Shown here: positions 25,280 to 33,905 of the stretch, one piece after another
How the letters are laid out: every line of letters starts with the position of its first letter
Numbering within the stretch: the first letter of the stretch is position 1
NCBI GenBank assembly: GCA_965197555.1
Contig: OZ240213.1
Location: 3,844,001-3,908,000, forward strand
Length of the DNA: 64,000 bases
From: G965197555 sp965197555
GTDB taxonomy: Bacteria > Chloroflexota > Dehalococcoidia > Lucifugimonadales > UBA3495
Direction: 5' to 3'
The notes under the pieces: model-generated
Seen by the model: the letters and a program-made list of their open reading frames with translations, nothing else
Told to the model about the DNA's origin: nothing
The model's database searches: none
Program-made: the position numbers and the translations under genes

Positions 25280-27574
25280 ATGGTAACCACAATCGATTCG
25301 ACCCCTCAATTCGTAGCCCAAGTGTACGCTCAGATAGAGCGGAATCTAGATATCGTGCGCTCCCGTCTCAACCGGCCGCTGACGTTGGCCGAAAAAGTCA
25401 TGTTGGGTCACTTGGACGACCCTGAGAAAGAGACCTTGTCTCCTGGGGAAAGCTACATCATGCTCCGGCCCGACCGGGTAGCCCATCAAGACGTGACCGG
25501 CCAGATGGCAATCTTACAGTTCATGCAATCGGGCAGGTCCAGGGTTGCTGTGCCCACCACAGTCCACTGTGATCACCTCATACAGGCTCGGGTGGGAGCC
25601 ACATCGGACTTACAGGACGCTCTTAACGAAAACAATGAGGTATACCGGTTTCTGGAGTCGGCCTGCCGTAAATACGGCATGGGCTTCTGGAAGCCAGGGG
25701 GCGGAATCATCCACCAAGTGGTTTTGGAAAACTATGCGTTTCCCGGCAGCCTGCTAATCGGAACCGATTCTCATACGCCCAACGCAGGCGGGCTAGGGAC
25801 GTTGGCCATCGGCGTCGGTGGCGCCGACGCCGCCGACGTGATGGCCGGCCTCCCCTGGGAAGTCAGATATCCGACCCTGATAGGTGTTCATCTGACCGGT
25901 GAAATCCAGGGCTGGACTGCACCCAAGGACGTGATAATCCGATTGGCGGGGCTTCTCACTGTATCCGGTGGTACCAACGCTATTATCGAATACTTCGGCC
26001 CAGGCACGCGGTCCATCAGTTGTACCGGTAAGGCCACCATCACCAACATGGGAGCCGAGTTGGGGGCCACAGGTGATATATTCCCTTATGACGACCGCAT
26101 GGCCACCTACCTTCGAGCGACCCGGCGACCTGAGCTGGCGGATTTGGCCGAACAGTATCGCCATCTCCTAACCGCTGACCCAGAGGTGGAACAGGACCCG
26201 GGACAGTTCTACGACCAGATAGTGGAAATAGACTTGTCCACCCTGGAGCCGCAGATCACTGGCCCGCACACCCCGGACCGGGCACGTCCAATCTCGGCCT
26301 TGGCCCAGGAGGCGGAAGAGAATGACTTCCCCGACCGAATAGCAGTCGCTTTGGTCGGTAGTTGCACCAACTCATCCTACGAAGACATGAGCCGTTGCGC
26401 GGACGTCGCCCGCCAGGCCTCGGGCCGTGGGGTCAAAGTATCTTCCTCATTCCTGGTGACCCCCGGCTCCGAGCAGGTGCGCGCCACCATAGAGCGCGAC
26501 GGCCAGCAAGCAGCCTTGGAAGAGATCGGCGCGACGGTGCTAGCTAATGCCTGCGGCCCATGCATCGGTCAGTGGAACCGGCCTGAGCTGAAGCAAGGGG
26601 ACCGGAACAGCATTGTTACTTCTTACAACCGCAACTTCCCGCGCCGCAATGATGGCAATCCGGACACCATGAACTTCATCGCAAGTCCGGAGATGGCGGT
26701 GGCAATGGGGTTGGGAGGCCGCCTTAGCTTCAACCCATTGACCGACACGCTGGTCGACAGCGACGGAGTAGAGTTCAGACTTGAGCCACCCAAGGCTGCT
26801 CCTGAAGTGCCGGAAAATGGATTCGACCCCGGGGTGTCTAATTTCGTGGCTCCACCCGGATCGGGAGAAGAGGTGGAGTTAGTGGTCGACCCGAGTAGCA
26901 ACCGCCTGCAGGTGTTGAACCCGTGGACAGCATGGAACGGGGAAGACTTCACTGATCTTCCCGTCCTGGTGAAAGCTCAAGGCAAATGCACCACTGACCA
27001 CATTTCTCCGGCAGGTCCTTGGCTTCGGTTCCGCGGCCACCTGAACAACCTGAGCGATAACATGTTCCTGGGTGCCATCAACGAGTTCACCGGCGAAGCA
27101 GGCACCAGCCAGAACCAACTGTCCGGCGAGGAGGTTGGCCCAATCCCCGAAGTGGCCCGCCAGTACCAGGCCCAGGGCCTACGGTGGGTAACCATCGGCG
27201 ACGAAAACTACGGAGAAGGCAGCAGCCGGGAGCACGCTGCTATGTCACCCCGCTTGCTGGGCGCAGCCGCTATCATCACTCGCAGCTTTGCCCGGATTCA
27301 CGAGGGCAATCTCAAAAAACAAGGACTCCTGCCACTCACCTTCGAAGATCCAGCGGACTACGACCGCATCCGCCACGACGATCGTCTTAGCCTAGTGGGG
27401 CTGCAAGACCTCGCTCCCGGCAGACCGGTCCGATGCGTGGTCAAACACGCCGACGAGACCGAGGTGGCCATGAACCTAGTGCATACCCTGAACGAGGGAC
27501 AGATCGAGTGGTTCAAGGCGGGATCTGCGATGAACCACATGAAAAACCTGGAATCCCAAGAAAGTACGTCTTAG
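25280..27574 (+). CDS. acn: Aconitate hydratase (mitochondrial-type)
   Basis: 764-residue TCA-cycle enzyme interconverting citrate and isocitrate. Motifs: RVAHQDVTGQMAILQFM, VPTTVHCDHLIQA, LIGTDSHTPNAGGLG, the cluster cysteines in LVGSCTNSSYEDM and NACGPCIGQWNR, and swivel-domain GDENYGEGSSREHAA. Length and the VHCDHLIQA form match the mitochondrial/AcnA-mito group more than bacterial AcnA (about 890) or AcnB. ATG 25280 follows GAGAGGAGCACT. It is probably monocistronic, with its own upstream region containing the paired palindromes. Confidence 0.94.
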   Translation: MVTTIDSTPQFVAQVYAQIERNLDIVRSRLNRPLTLAEKVMLGHLDDPEKETLSPGESYIMLRPDRVAHQDVTGQMAILQFMQSGRSRVAVPTTVHCDHLIQARVGATSDLQDALNENNEVYRFLESACRKYGMGFWKPGGGIIHQVVLENYAFPGSLLIGTDSHTPNAGGLGTLAIGVGGADAADVMAGLPWEVRYPTLIGVHLTGEIQGWTAPKDVIIRLAGLLTVSGGTNAIIEYFGPGTRSISCTGKATITNMGAELGATGDIFPYDDRMATYLRATRRPELADLAEQYRHLLTADPEVEQDPGQFYDQIVEIDLSTLEPQITGPHTPDRARPISALAQEAEENDFPDRIAVALVGSCTNSSYEDMSRCADVARQASGRGVKVSSSFLVTPGSEQVRATIERDGQQAALEEIGATVLANACGPCIGQWNRPELKQGDRNSIVTSYNRNFPRRNDGNPDTMNFIASPEMAVAMGLGGRLSFNPLTDTLVDSDGVEFRLEPPKAAPEVPENGFDPGVSNFVAPPGSGEEVELVVDPSSNRLQVLNPWTAWNGEDFTDLPVLVKAQGKCTTDHISPAGPWLRFRGHLNNLSDNMFLGAINEFTGEAGTSQNQLSGEEVGPIPEVARQYQAQGLRWVTIGDENYGEGSSREHAAMSPRLLGAAAIITRSFARIHEGNLKKQGLLPLTFEDPADYDRIRHDDRLSLVGLQDLAPGRPVRCVVKHADETEVAMNLVHTLNEGQIEWFKAGSAMNHMKNLESQESTS

Positions 27575-27669
27575 AGACTCTAATCTGTCTTCGACAGGCT
27601 TAAGACAAAAACGGACTACAAGTCAACCCTTTGGTGGAGAGCTTGTCCAACACTTTGCCGGATAGTTGC

Positions 27670-28368
27670 TTAACCTAAGTCGTCCAAGCACGCCCCAAGG
27701 GGCTTGGCCAAGCAACTAAATATGGGCGTGTCCCGCAGAGTGTAGGGCCGGGCTTCCGATTCGCGTAATTCGGCTACCAAGTCCAGGAACCTTGCAGGGT
27801 CGTCGGTCTCGAAACCCAAGACAAACTCCTGGTCGTCCAGGCCAAATGAGTAAGCTGTGCTGATCTTTACCTCTGGATACTTGTGGCCGATGGTAAAGTG
27901 CTCGTTCATTATCCGCTGACGCTCTCCTGAAGGGAGTTGGTACCATTCGTGGGTCTTGACGAAGGGATAAACGAACAGGTACTGGCGCCCCATTATGCGC
28001 ATGGTAGCTGTCCCTATTCCTTCTTGGCCGCTGTGCTGGTGTTCGTCCACGTAGGGAGAACGGCGTGTCATGGACAGATAGGAATGGGCTGTTTCTAGAT
28101 AGCTTCCTAATGCGGTATGGTTAAGCTGGGCCAAAAGCTCATTAATCGCCTGCACATTCGGGCTTATCTTCCACAGCATGAAATCAGCGTCACCCCTGGT
28201 CCCTACCAAGCTGTAGCTGGCCATGGTGATTCGGTCCGAGAACTCGGCTACCACGTCCACGAACTCTTTCTTGCTATGGTCCCGTTCACCGGGCGGCAAC
28301 TGCCGCCACTCCTTCGCCACTTTAAAAAATGTATGCTTGACGAAGTCCCGTTTGCCTTCCGACGTCAT
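27670..28368 (-). CDS. hemQ: Coproheme decarboxylase / chlorite-dismutase-family protein
   Basis: 232-residue dimeric ferredoxin-like heme protein. The second domain has YLFVYPFVKTHEWYQLP, containing the Tyr-x-x-x-Lys pair used by coproheme decarboxylases, the proximal histidine in FTIGHKYPEV and AYSFGLDDQEFVLGFETDD. These support the HemQ (ChdC) role, the last step of the coproporphyrin-dependent heme pathway, over true chlorite dismutase. The start is placed at ATG 28368 with AGGAAGG upstream; a TTG three codons earlier is less likely. Other heme genes are not in the window. Confidence 0.85.
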   Translation of the reverse strand: MTSEGKRDFVKHTFFKVAKEWRQLPPGERDHSKKEFVDVVAEFSDRITMASYSLVGTRGDADFMLWKISPNVQAINELLAQLNHTALGSYLETAHSYLSMTRRSPYVDEHQHSGQEGIGTATMRIMGRQYLFVYPFVKTHEWYQLPSGERQRIMNEHFTIGHKYPEVKISTAYSFGLDDQEFVLGFETDDPARFLDLVAELRESEARPYTLRDTPIFSCLAKPLGACLDDLG

Positions 28369-28604
28369 TGAGCGCAACCTTCCTGGTCCTTGAATGCCCT
28401 GGGCTGAGCAACATCATAGCAACAGCTTAATGAGTATGCCAATTCTGGTCCGGAGGAATCTGGCGCGTTGAATTCGCGCTCTTTGGTGCTACAATCTTGA
28501 ATTGCCAGCGGGCCGGATTACATCCGCAACAGAATCGGATCTTCCGCACCGGATGCCGAGGTGGCCTACGCTGAGCTACGAGACAAGACTTAAGAGGTGG
28601 CGAG

Positions 28605-29555
28605 ATGGTAGCGCTTGGGACAGGGGCACTCACATACGAGGTCACCGAAGGCTGGGGAGGTCTGCCCAACGGATGGTCTTACAGAGAGTGCGCCGCGGTT
28701 GGAGTGGATTCCAACGACAATGTTTACGTATTCAACCGAGGCGAGCACCCAATGATCGTGTTTGACCGGGAGGGTAACTTTCTCCGGTCTTGGGGTGAAG
28801 GCATATTTCCCCGAGCCCACGGTATAACCATGAACCCTGACGACACCATGTTTTGCACCGACGACGGCGACCACACCGTTCGTAAGTGCACCCTGGACGG
28901 CCAAGTCCTATTTACCCTGGGGATCAGCGGCCATCCGGCGCCATTCATGAGCGGAGACCCCTTCAACCGGTGCACCCATGTGGCTGTCGATCCGGCCAAC
29001 GGAGACTTCTTTGTATCCGATGGCTACGGCAACGCCAGGGTGCACAAATACTCCCCGGACGGAACGTTGCTATTTTCCTGGGGAGAATCGGGCACGGGCC
29101 CTGGGCAATTCAATATTACCCACAATATAGCCACCGACAAAGACGGATGGGTCTATGTCGCCGACCGGGAGAACCATCGCATCCAGGTCTTCGACCGCAA
29201 CGGGAAATTCGAGACCCAGTGGATCAATATGGCCCGTCCCTGTGGCCTGTACATTGACCAAGCAGGGGACCAAAGAGTATACGTCGGGGAGCTGGGCGTG
29301 GCCATTGGGCCCAACTCGCAAGCTACCGGGCTGGGTCCTCGAGTAAGCATATATGACATCCAGGGTAACGCGTTGGCCCGATTGGGCGACCAGCCGGAAG
29401 GGGAGGAGCCCGGGCGGTTCATTGCCCCTCACGGCGTCTGCATCGACTCTCGCGGTGATATCTATGTGGCGGAGGTTTCTTGGACCCACACCGGCAGCCA
29501 CCTGACTCCACCTAGAGAGGTCCGGTCCTTGCAGAAGCTGGTACGCGTTCCTTGA
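28605..29555 (+). CDS. NHL-repeat beta-propeller protein
   Basis: 316 residues forming a six-bladed NHL propeller: VGVDSNDNVYVFNRGEHP, HGITMNPDDTMFCTDDG, VAVDPANGDFFVSDGYGNARV, DGWVYVADRENHRIQVFD and HGVCIDSRGDIYVAE mark the blades. It resembles peptidyl-alpha-hydroxyglycine amidating-lyase-like proteins, but with no signal peptide and no partner domain the activity is unknown. ATG 28605 follows AGGTGG. It is divergent from hemQ. Confidence 0.8.
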   Translation: MVALGTGALTYEVTEGWGGLPNGWSYRECAAVGVDSNDNVYVFNRGEHPMIVFDREGNFLRSWGEGIFPRAHGITMNPDDTMFCTDDGDHTVRKCTLDGQVLFTLGISGHPAPFMSGDPFNRCTHVAVDPANGDFFVSDGYGNARVHKYSPDGTLLFSWGESGTGPGQFNITHNIATDKDGWVYVADRENHRIQVFDRNGKFETQWINMARPCGLYIDQAGDQRVYVGELGVAIGPNSQATGLGPRVSIYDIQGNALARLGDQPEGEEPGRFIAPHGVCIDSRGDIYVAEVSWTHTGSHLTPPREVRSLQKLVRVP

Positions 29556-29603
29556 CCGTCGCCTGATTGCTGTAGTTGTTGAGTAAGCCGGCTTAGAGCA
29601 TCT

Positions 29604-30479
29604 ATGTTTCAGAACGTCATAGCCATTATATGCGACTGTGACGGCACTCTGTGCCCGGATACAACCAACCTTCTGGTCAATCGCCTGGGCCTAGATTCAG
29701 ACAAATTCTGGAGCCGGGACGTAGCGGAATTGGTGGAAAACGGTTGGGACCCGCCCCTGGCTTATCTAACCATGCTACTGGAGCAAAGGCACAAACCCGG
29801 TGCGGAGACCGTAACGGTCTCCAAGCTGAAGACTATAGGGGAAGCGATCGATTTTTATCCGGGCGCCCTTGATTTCGTCGACCGGATGAGACGTGGGCCC
29901 TTGTCGGCCCTGGAATACCGGGATAGCGACATCTCTCTTGAATGGTACATCGTTAGCAGCGGAATCGAAGACCTTTTGAAAGCGACACCCCTTAGCTCTT
30001 TGGCCAACGATGTCTTCGGCTGCGCTCTGGAGTTTGATGGCGGCTGACAAGCAACTGCTGTGAAGCGGGCCGTAACCTTCACGGAAAAGACCAAATTCAT
30101 TTACGCCATCAACAAAGGGATATCAGGTCAGGAACTCCGGCGAAGGCCCTATAGAGTCAACGACGCCATGGAACAGGCGGACCGTAGAGTACCCTTCGAG
30201 CACATGGTGTACATCGGGGACGGGCCGAGCGACATTCCTTGCTTCTCTATGATAAAACAACTGAAGGGACACGCCATTGGTGTTATGCCTCCAGAAGACA
30301 CCGAACTCAGGCGGCCTTACGAGTTGGCACAAGGCGACCATCTAACCGTTGGGCCTTACACCGCCAACTACCGGGAGGGCAGCGACCTTTTCAAAATGTT
30401 GTCGCGAATCGTTACCGGAGTTGCAGACTCCATTCTCGAGAAAAGAGAATCAAAGGTGCGGCTGGCGCCCAGGCACTAG
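29604..30479 (+). pseudogene. HAD-family phosphatase gene with one in-frame TGA
   Basis: The N-terminal part (29604-30044) has HAD motif I ICDCDGTLCPDT, a helical cap region and motif II WYIVSSG. The frame then meets TGA at 30045-30047, and the same frame continues (next usable start GTG 30060) with the C-terminal part: a lysine-containing TFTEKTKFIYAINKG and motif III/IV VYIGDGPSDIPCFSMI. Both halves are needed for a HAD fold. There is no frameshift, only this stop, so it is either a recent nonsense mutation, a read error, or a recoded codon. Start ATG 29604. Substrate unknown. Confidence 0.75.
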
Positions 30480-30507
30480 ACTATAGGTCATTGGCGGGAT
30501 TGATTTA

Positions 30508-31197
30508 ATGGAAATCAGGTTGGGCAGCCTGGTACGCGACGCCAAAGAAGCGGAAGGCACCGTCATAATCATTGACGTCTTCCGGGCGTTTACTACCGCA
30601 GCGATAGCTTTCCACCGGGGTGCCAGCCACATCGTGTTAGTTGCAGAGGTGGAGGAGGCGGTGCAATTGCACGACCAAGGTGTGGGGGACCTGCTGATGG
30701 GGGAGGTGGACGGGAAACGGCCCCAAGGCTTCCACTACGGTAACTCACCCCACGAGATCTCCAGTGCGGAAGTAGCCGGGAAAACGATAGTCCAGTCCAC
30801 TAGGGCGGGGACGGTGGGTGTGGCAGCGGCTACTAAGGCATCTAGTGTTTACCTAGGGTCCTTTGTGGTGGCCGAGGCTACCGTTCGCGCCATACGCCTA
30901 GACAATGCCCCGTTAGTCTCCATCATAGCCATGGGAGATCGAGGGACTTTCCGCTCGGACGAGGACGAACAATGCGCCCTTTACCTCCGCAACCTGCTGG
31001 AGGGACGAGTACCTGAGGCAGAGGCCGTCCGTAGCTTAGTAATGGAAGGGGGCCAGACGCAGAAGTTTTTCGATGACGCCCAGACCCAGTATCACCCGCA
31101 GGACGTTGAACTTGCGTTGCAGCTAAACCGGTTTCCCTTCGCCATGAAGACCACCAAAGAGGACGGCCTCTTGGTGGCCCGGAAGCAGGTAGTATAG
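30508..31197 (+). CDS. ComB-family 2-phosphosulfolactate phosphatase-like protein
   Basis: 229 residues matching ComB: TVIIIDVFRAFTTAAIAFHRGA, LLMGEVDGKRPQGFHYGNSP, TIVQSTRAGTVGVAAA and DEDEQCALYLRNLLEG. In methanogens and Bacillus the enzyme makes sulfolactate from phosphosulfolactate; in genomes without the rest of coenzyme M synthesis its substrate is open. It lies 28 nt after the broken HAD gene and is possibly co-transcribed with it. Confidence 0.85.
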   Translation: MEIRLGSLVRDAKEAEGTVIIIDVFRAFTTAAIAFHRGASHIVLVAEVEEAVQLHDQGVGDLLMGEVDGKRPQGFHYGNSPHEISSAEVAGKTIVQSTRAGTVGVAAATKASSVYLGSFVVAEATVRAIRLDNAPLVSIIAMGDRGTFRSDEDEQCALYLRNLLEGRVPEAEAVRSLVMEGGQTQKFFDDAQTQYHPQDVELALQLNRFPFAMKTTKEDGLLVARKQVV

Positions 31198-31399
31198 TCT
31201 AGCCTCACCAGGTTCCTGGAAGTGCATCCGTCCGTTGCTTAGATACTCCTGTTTAATCGTCGGTATCCTGGGCGTTCTCCTACTGCTGACCGCCCTGGTT
31301 ACCTGCCGGATTGTTGGCCTGCCGTTTTAGGTCCTTGCCTCTTGGCTATCGTGGGGAAGGTCCTTCATCCTGAAACGGCACACATTCTTGCAAGCGGCT

Positions 31400-31768
31400 C
31401 TAGGTTTCCACCGCATAAAGTATGTGGTAGATGCGGTCCAACTTTCGGCGTTGAGTTACATTGACGCAAACCAAGTCAATGCGCCAACTGGCGGACTCTA
31501 GCTCCTGGGCCTGTAGGTAATCGTAACCTGTCTTCATCAACCGCTGGGCCTTGGCGGCGGTTATAGACTCCTCCGGTTGCCCGTAGCCGGACTGACGACG
31601 GGTCCGAACTTCGACGAAGACCAACTCGTCTCCGTCTCTAGCGATGATGTCGATCTCACCATGGGCGCAGCGGTATTTGGTCCCCAAGATGCGGTAGCCT
31701 TTGTCCGCAAGAAAACGCTGGGCTACTTGTTCCCCCCAATCTCCGAGCCTGGTCCTAGGCGTGGGCAT
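31400..31768 (-). CDS. yraN: YraN-family (UPF0102) nuclease-like protein
   Basis: 122-residue protein with the restriction-endonuclease-like core: LGDWGEQVAQRFLADKGY, HGEIDIIARDGDELVFVEVRTR (acidic and lysine/arginine catalytic-type positions) and ITAAKAQRLMKTGYDYL. The family is widespread and usually found beside rnhB, as here. The activity is suspected to be a nuclease, but its role is unclear. Its ATG directly follows the rnhB stop (TAAATG). Confidence 0.88.
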   Translation of the reverse strand: MPTPRTRLGDWGEQVAQRFLADKGYRILGTKYRCAHGEIDIIARDGDELVFVEVRTRRQSGYGQPEESITAAKAQRLMKTGYDYLQAQELESASWRIDLVCVNVTQRRKLDRIYHILYAVET

Positions 31769-32404
31769 TTACTCGACACCCCAGAGGTGGGCTGCCTCCC
31801 GGACCGGAGCAAAGGAGCGCCGGTGGATCTGGCAAGGCCCCAGGTCCTTCAGCCTGGCCAGATGATCTGGGGTCGGGTAGCCTTTGTTTTTGGCAAAGTC
31901 GTAGCCCGGATATGCCGCGTCCGCCCATTCCATCAATCGGTCGCGGAAAACCTTGGCGACGTTGGACGCAGCGGCAATGGAATAGCTTCGCTGGTCGCCT
32001 TTGACCAGGGCTTCAAAGGGAAAATCACACTCTCGGAGAGGCACATAGTCCAGCAGCAAGTGGTCTGGAGGCAGCGCCAGACCAGCAACAGCGCGCAGCA
32101 TGGCTCTTATAGCAGCCTGTCCGATGCCCACCCGGTCTACTTCATCGTTGCCAACTACGCCAACGCTACTGTCGAGTGCATATTGCTCAATTGATTCGAC
32201 TACTCTACTACGCCTAGCGGGTGAGAGCCGCTTGCTGTCATCCACTTCGTTTAGCCAGGGCGCAGACTCGGTAAGACCCGGCGGCAGCACCACTGCCGCT
32301 GCAACCACCGGCCCGGCGAGGGGCCCCCTCCCTGCTTCGTCCACCCCCGCCACAATGGCATAGCCATTCTGGTGGAGCCGTTGTTCTAGAGATAGATCAG
32401 GCAC
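31769..32404 (-). CDS. rnhB: Ribonuclease HII
   Basis: 211-residue enzyme removing ribonucleotides and RNA from RNA-DNA hybrids. Motifs: VAGVDEAGRGPLAGPVVAAA (catalytic Asp-Glu), DDSKRLSPARR, HLLLDYVPL and AAASNVAKVFRDRLM, with the C-terminal NKGYPTPDHL and HRRSFAPV. The frame is open back to 32602, but those 66 residues are basic and unlike the family and overlap mnmA; I choose GTG 32404 with a GGTGAG site. Confidence 0.92.
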   Translation of the reverse strand: MPDLSLEQRLHQNGYAIVAGVDEAGRGPLAGPVVAAAVVLPPGLTESAPWLNEVDDSKRLSPARRSRVVESIEQYALDSSVGVVGNDEVDRVGIGQAAIRAMLRAVAGLALPPDHLLLDYVPLRECDFPFEALVKGDQRSYSIAAASNVAKVFRDRLMEWADAAYPGYDFAKNKGYPTPDHLARLKDLGPCQIHRRSFAPVREAAHLWGVE

Positions 32405-32477
32405 CCAACACTCACCGCCCACATTACTCCAATCAGAGACGCCAACCGATGGGCCACCCACAGGGACCGCATTTCCC

Positions 32478-33578
32478 TTAAAGGGTTGGCGTCCTCTCCT
32501 CCACCTGAGGCAACTCAGCCTCGATAAATCCCCCGCCCAAGACCACATCGCCCTGATAGAAAACCGCGGCCTGACCCGGTGTGACGGCTCTTTGTGCTTC
32601 ATCGAAGCAGATCACGGCGCGGTCATCCCAAGGATGAAGAAGCCCTGGGGCTTCCGCGGACTTGTACCGGACCTTGACTTTGACCCGCACCGGCTCTACC
32701 GGCGGTGGTCCCAAGGTATAGTTAACTTTAGATACCCACATCCTGTCGTGGTAAAGGGACTCCTCGGGACCCACCACAACCAGGTTGGCTTCTGGATCAA
32801 TTTTCAGCACATACTGGGGCTGGGGTTGGGCAATACCCAGGCCGCGGCGCTGGCCCACAGTGAAGAACTCGATACCATTATGCTGGCCCAACACATCGCC
32901 ACTCTGGTTGACTATGTCGCCCGGTTGCGAGTTTATTCGGCCCTTCAAGAACTCTTTGTAGTCTCCCAGGGGTATGAAGCAGATGTCCTGACTGTCCGGT
33001 TTATCTGCGTTCACGAATCCCGCATCAAGGGCCAACTGCCGGATCGCCTCCTTCGTGTAGGCCCCCACCGGCATCAAGGTGTGGGAAAGCTCGGCCTGAC
33101 CCATGCCGAACAACACATACGACTGGTCCTTGCCCTTGTCCACTCCCTTTTGTAGGACCAGGCCGTCCCGGGTGCGCTTTATGGTCGCGTAGTGACCGGT
33201 AGCAACGTAGTCGGCCCTCATGACTGCCGCCCTACCCATGAGAAAGCTGAATTTAATTTTGTCGTTGCAAGCAATGCAGGGATGAGGAGTCCGCCCACGC
33301 TGATACTCAGAGCAAAAATAGTCGATGACGTAGGTCTGGAACTCTTGCTGTACGTTCAGGACGTAGTGGGGAATGCCCAAGGTCCGACACACCATCCGGG
33401 CATCCTCAACATCGTCAAGGGTGCAACAACCACGATAATCAGAGGGCAGTTTGGCGTGGTCAAGACTGTAGAGCTTCATCGTCACTCCAACAACATCATA
33501 TCCTTGCTGTTGAAGCAATAACGCAGCGACAGACGAGTCTACGCCCCCGCTCATGGCTACTATAACTTTTTTCGTCAC
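32478..33578 (-). CDS. mnmA: tRNA-specific 2-thiouridylase
   Basis: 366-residue enzyme installing 2-thiouridine at position 34 of Lys, Glu and Gln tRNAs. Motifs: VAMSGGVDSSVAALLLQQQG (PP-loop), the first catalytic cysteine in HPCIACNDKIKF, the second in DSQDICFIPLG, GQRRGLGIAQ, and a C-terminal beta-barrel ending in GQAAVFYQGDVVLGGG. Start is GTG 33578 after GGAGGACATGG. It is upstream of rnhB on the same strand, with 73 nt between. Confidence 0.95.
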   Translation of the reverse strand: MTKKVIVAMSGGVDSSVAALLLQQQGYDVVGVTMKLYSLDHAKLPSDYRGCCTLDDVEDARMVCRTLGIPHYVLNVQQEFQTYVIDYFCSEYQRGRTPHPCIACNDKIKFSFLMGRAAVMRADYVATGHYATIKRTRDGLVLQKGVDKGKDQSYVLFGMGQAELSHTLMPVGAYTKEAIRQLALDAGFVNADKPDSQDICFIPLGDYKEFLKGRINSQPGDIVNQSGDVLGQHNGIEFFTVGQRRGLGIAQPQPQYVLKIDPEANLVVVGPEESLYHDRMWVSKVNYTLGPPPVEPVRVKVKVRYKSAEAPGLLHPWDDRAVICFDEAQRAVTPGQAAVFYQGDVVLGGGFIEAELPQVEERTPTL

Positions 33579-33672
33579 TTGTCCATGTCCTCCACAGAAA
33601 GCCTAGCATAGGGTCTGGGAGGGTTCAACTCAAGTGAGGAGCAGTATGTTCCGTTTGAAGCGTACACCTTGT

Positions 33673-33701
33673 TTGACAGGGTTTTAGGGTATAACTACAA
33701 T
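33673..33701 (+). promoter_or_regulatory. Strong sigma-70-type promoter
   Basis: TTGACA at 33673-33678, a 17-nt spacer and TACAAT at 33696-33701. The start would fall near 33708, about 200 nt before the next gene. Confidence 0.55.
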
Positions 33702-33707
33702 CCCGCT

Positions 33708-33860
33708 GCATGGCGGTCTAACGTGTGCCCGGGGATGCTCCGATTCGGATATCGCTTGGAAGTCCTTATTCATTGATGACCGGTTAATCCGACCGGAATA
33801 AGTTAGACCTTCTTTGGCGACTTCGATACCGGCAAGTGGTACGGGCTGGGATAGTCCGGG
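33708..33860 (+). ncRNA. Candidate structured RNA or long 5' leader
   Basis: Downstream of a near-consensus promoter, GGTCTAAC (33715-33722) pairs perfectly with GTTAGACC (33802-33809). The enclosed 79 nt hold further small inverted repeats (CCGATTCGG near 33740, CGGT with ACCG around 33780-33795). No reading frame with a ribosome site fits. It could be a 6S-like RNA, an orphan small RNA or a cis leader of the 33906 gene. I could not match it to a named family, and the 3' end is a guess. Confidence 0.35.
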
Positions 33861-33905
33861 CAACTACCCCCTAGTCTCCAGTGAACACCACGAGGTTGGA
33901 CCAGG

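Noticed and set aside
30045..30047. TGA read as an amino acid throughout the genome
   Set aside because: Intact genes such as NIPSNAP, livG and livH end in TGA at the expected lengths.
32405..32602. A 66-residue N-terminal extension of RNase HII
   Set aside because: It is basic, unlike the family, and overlaps the end of mnmA.
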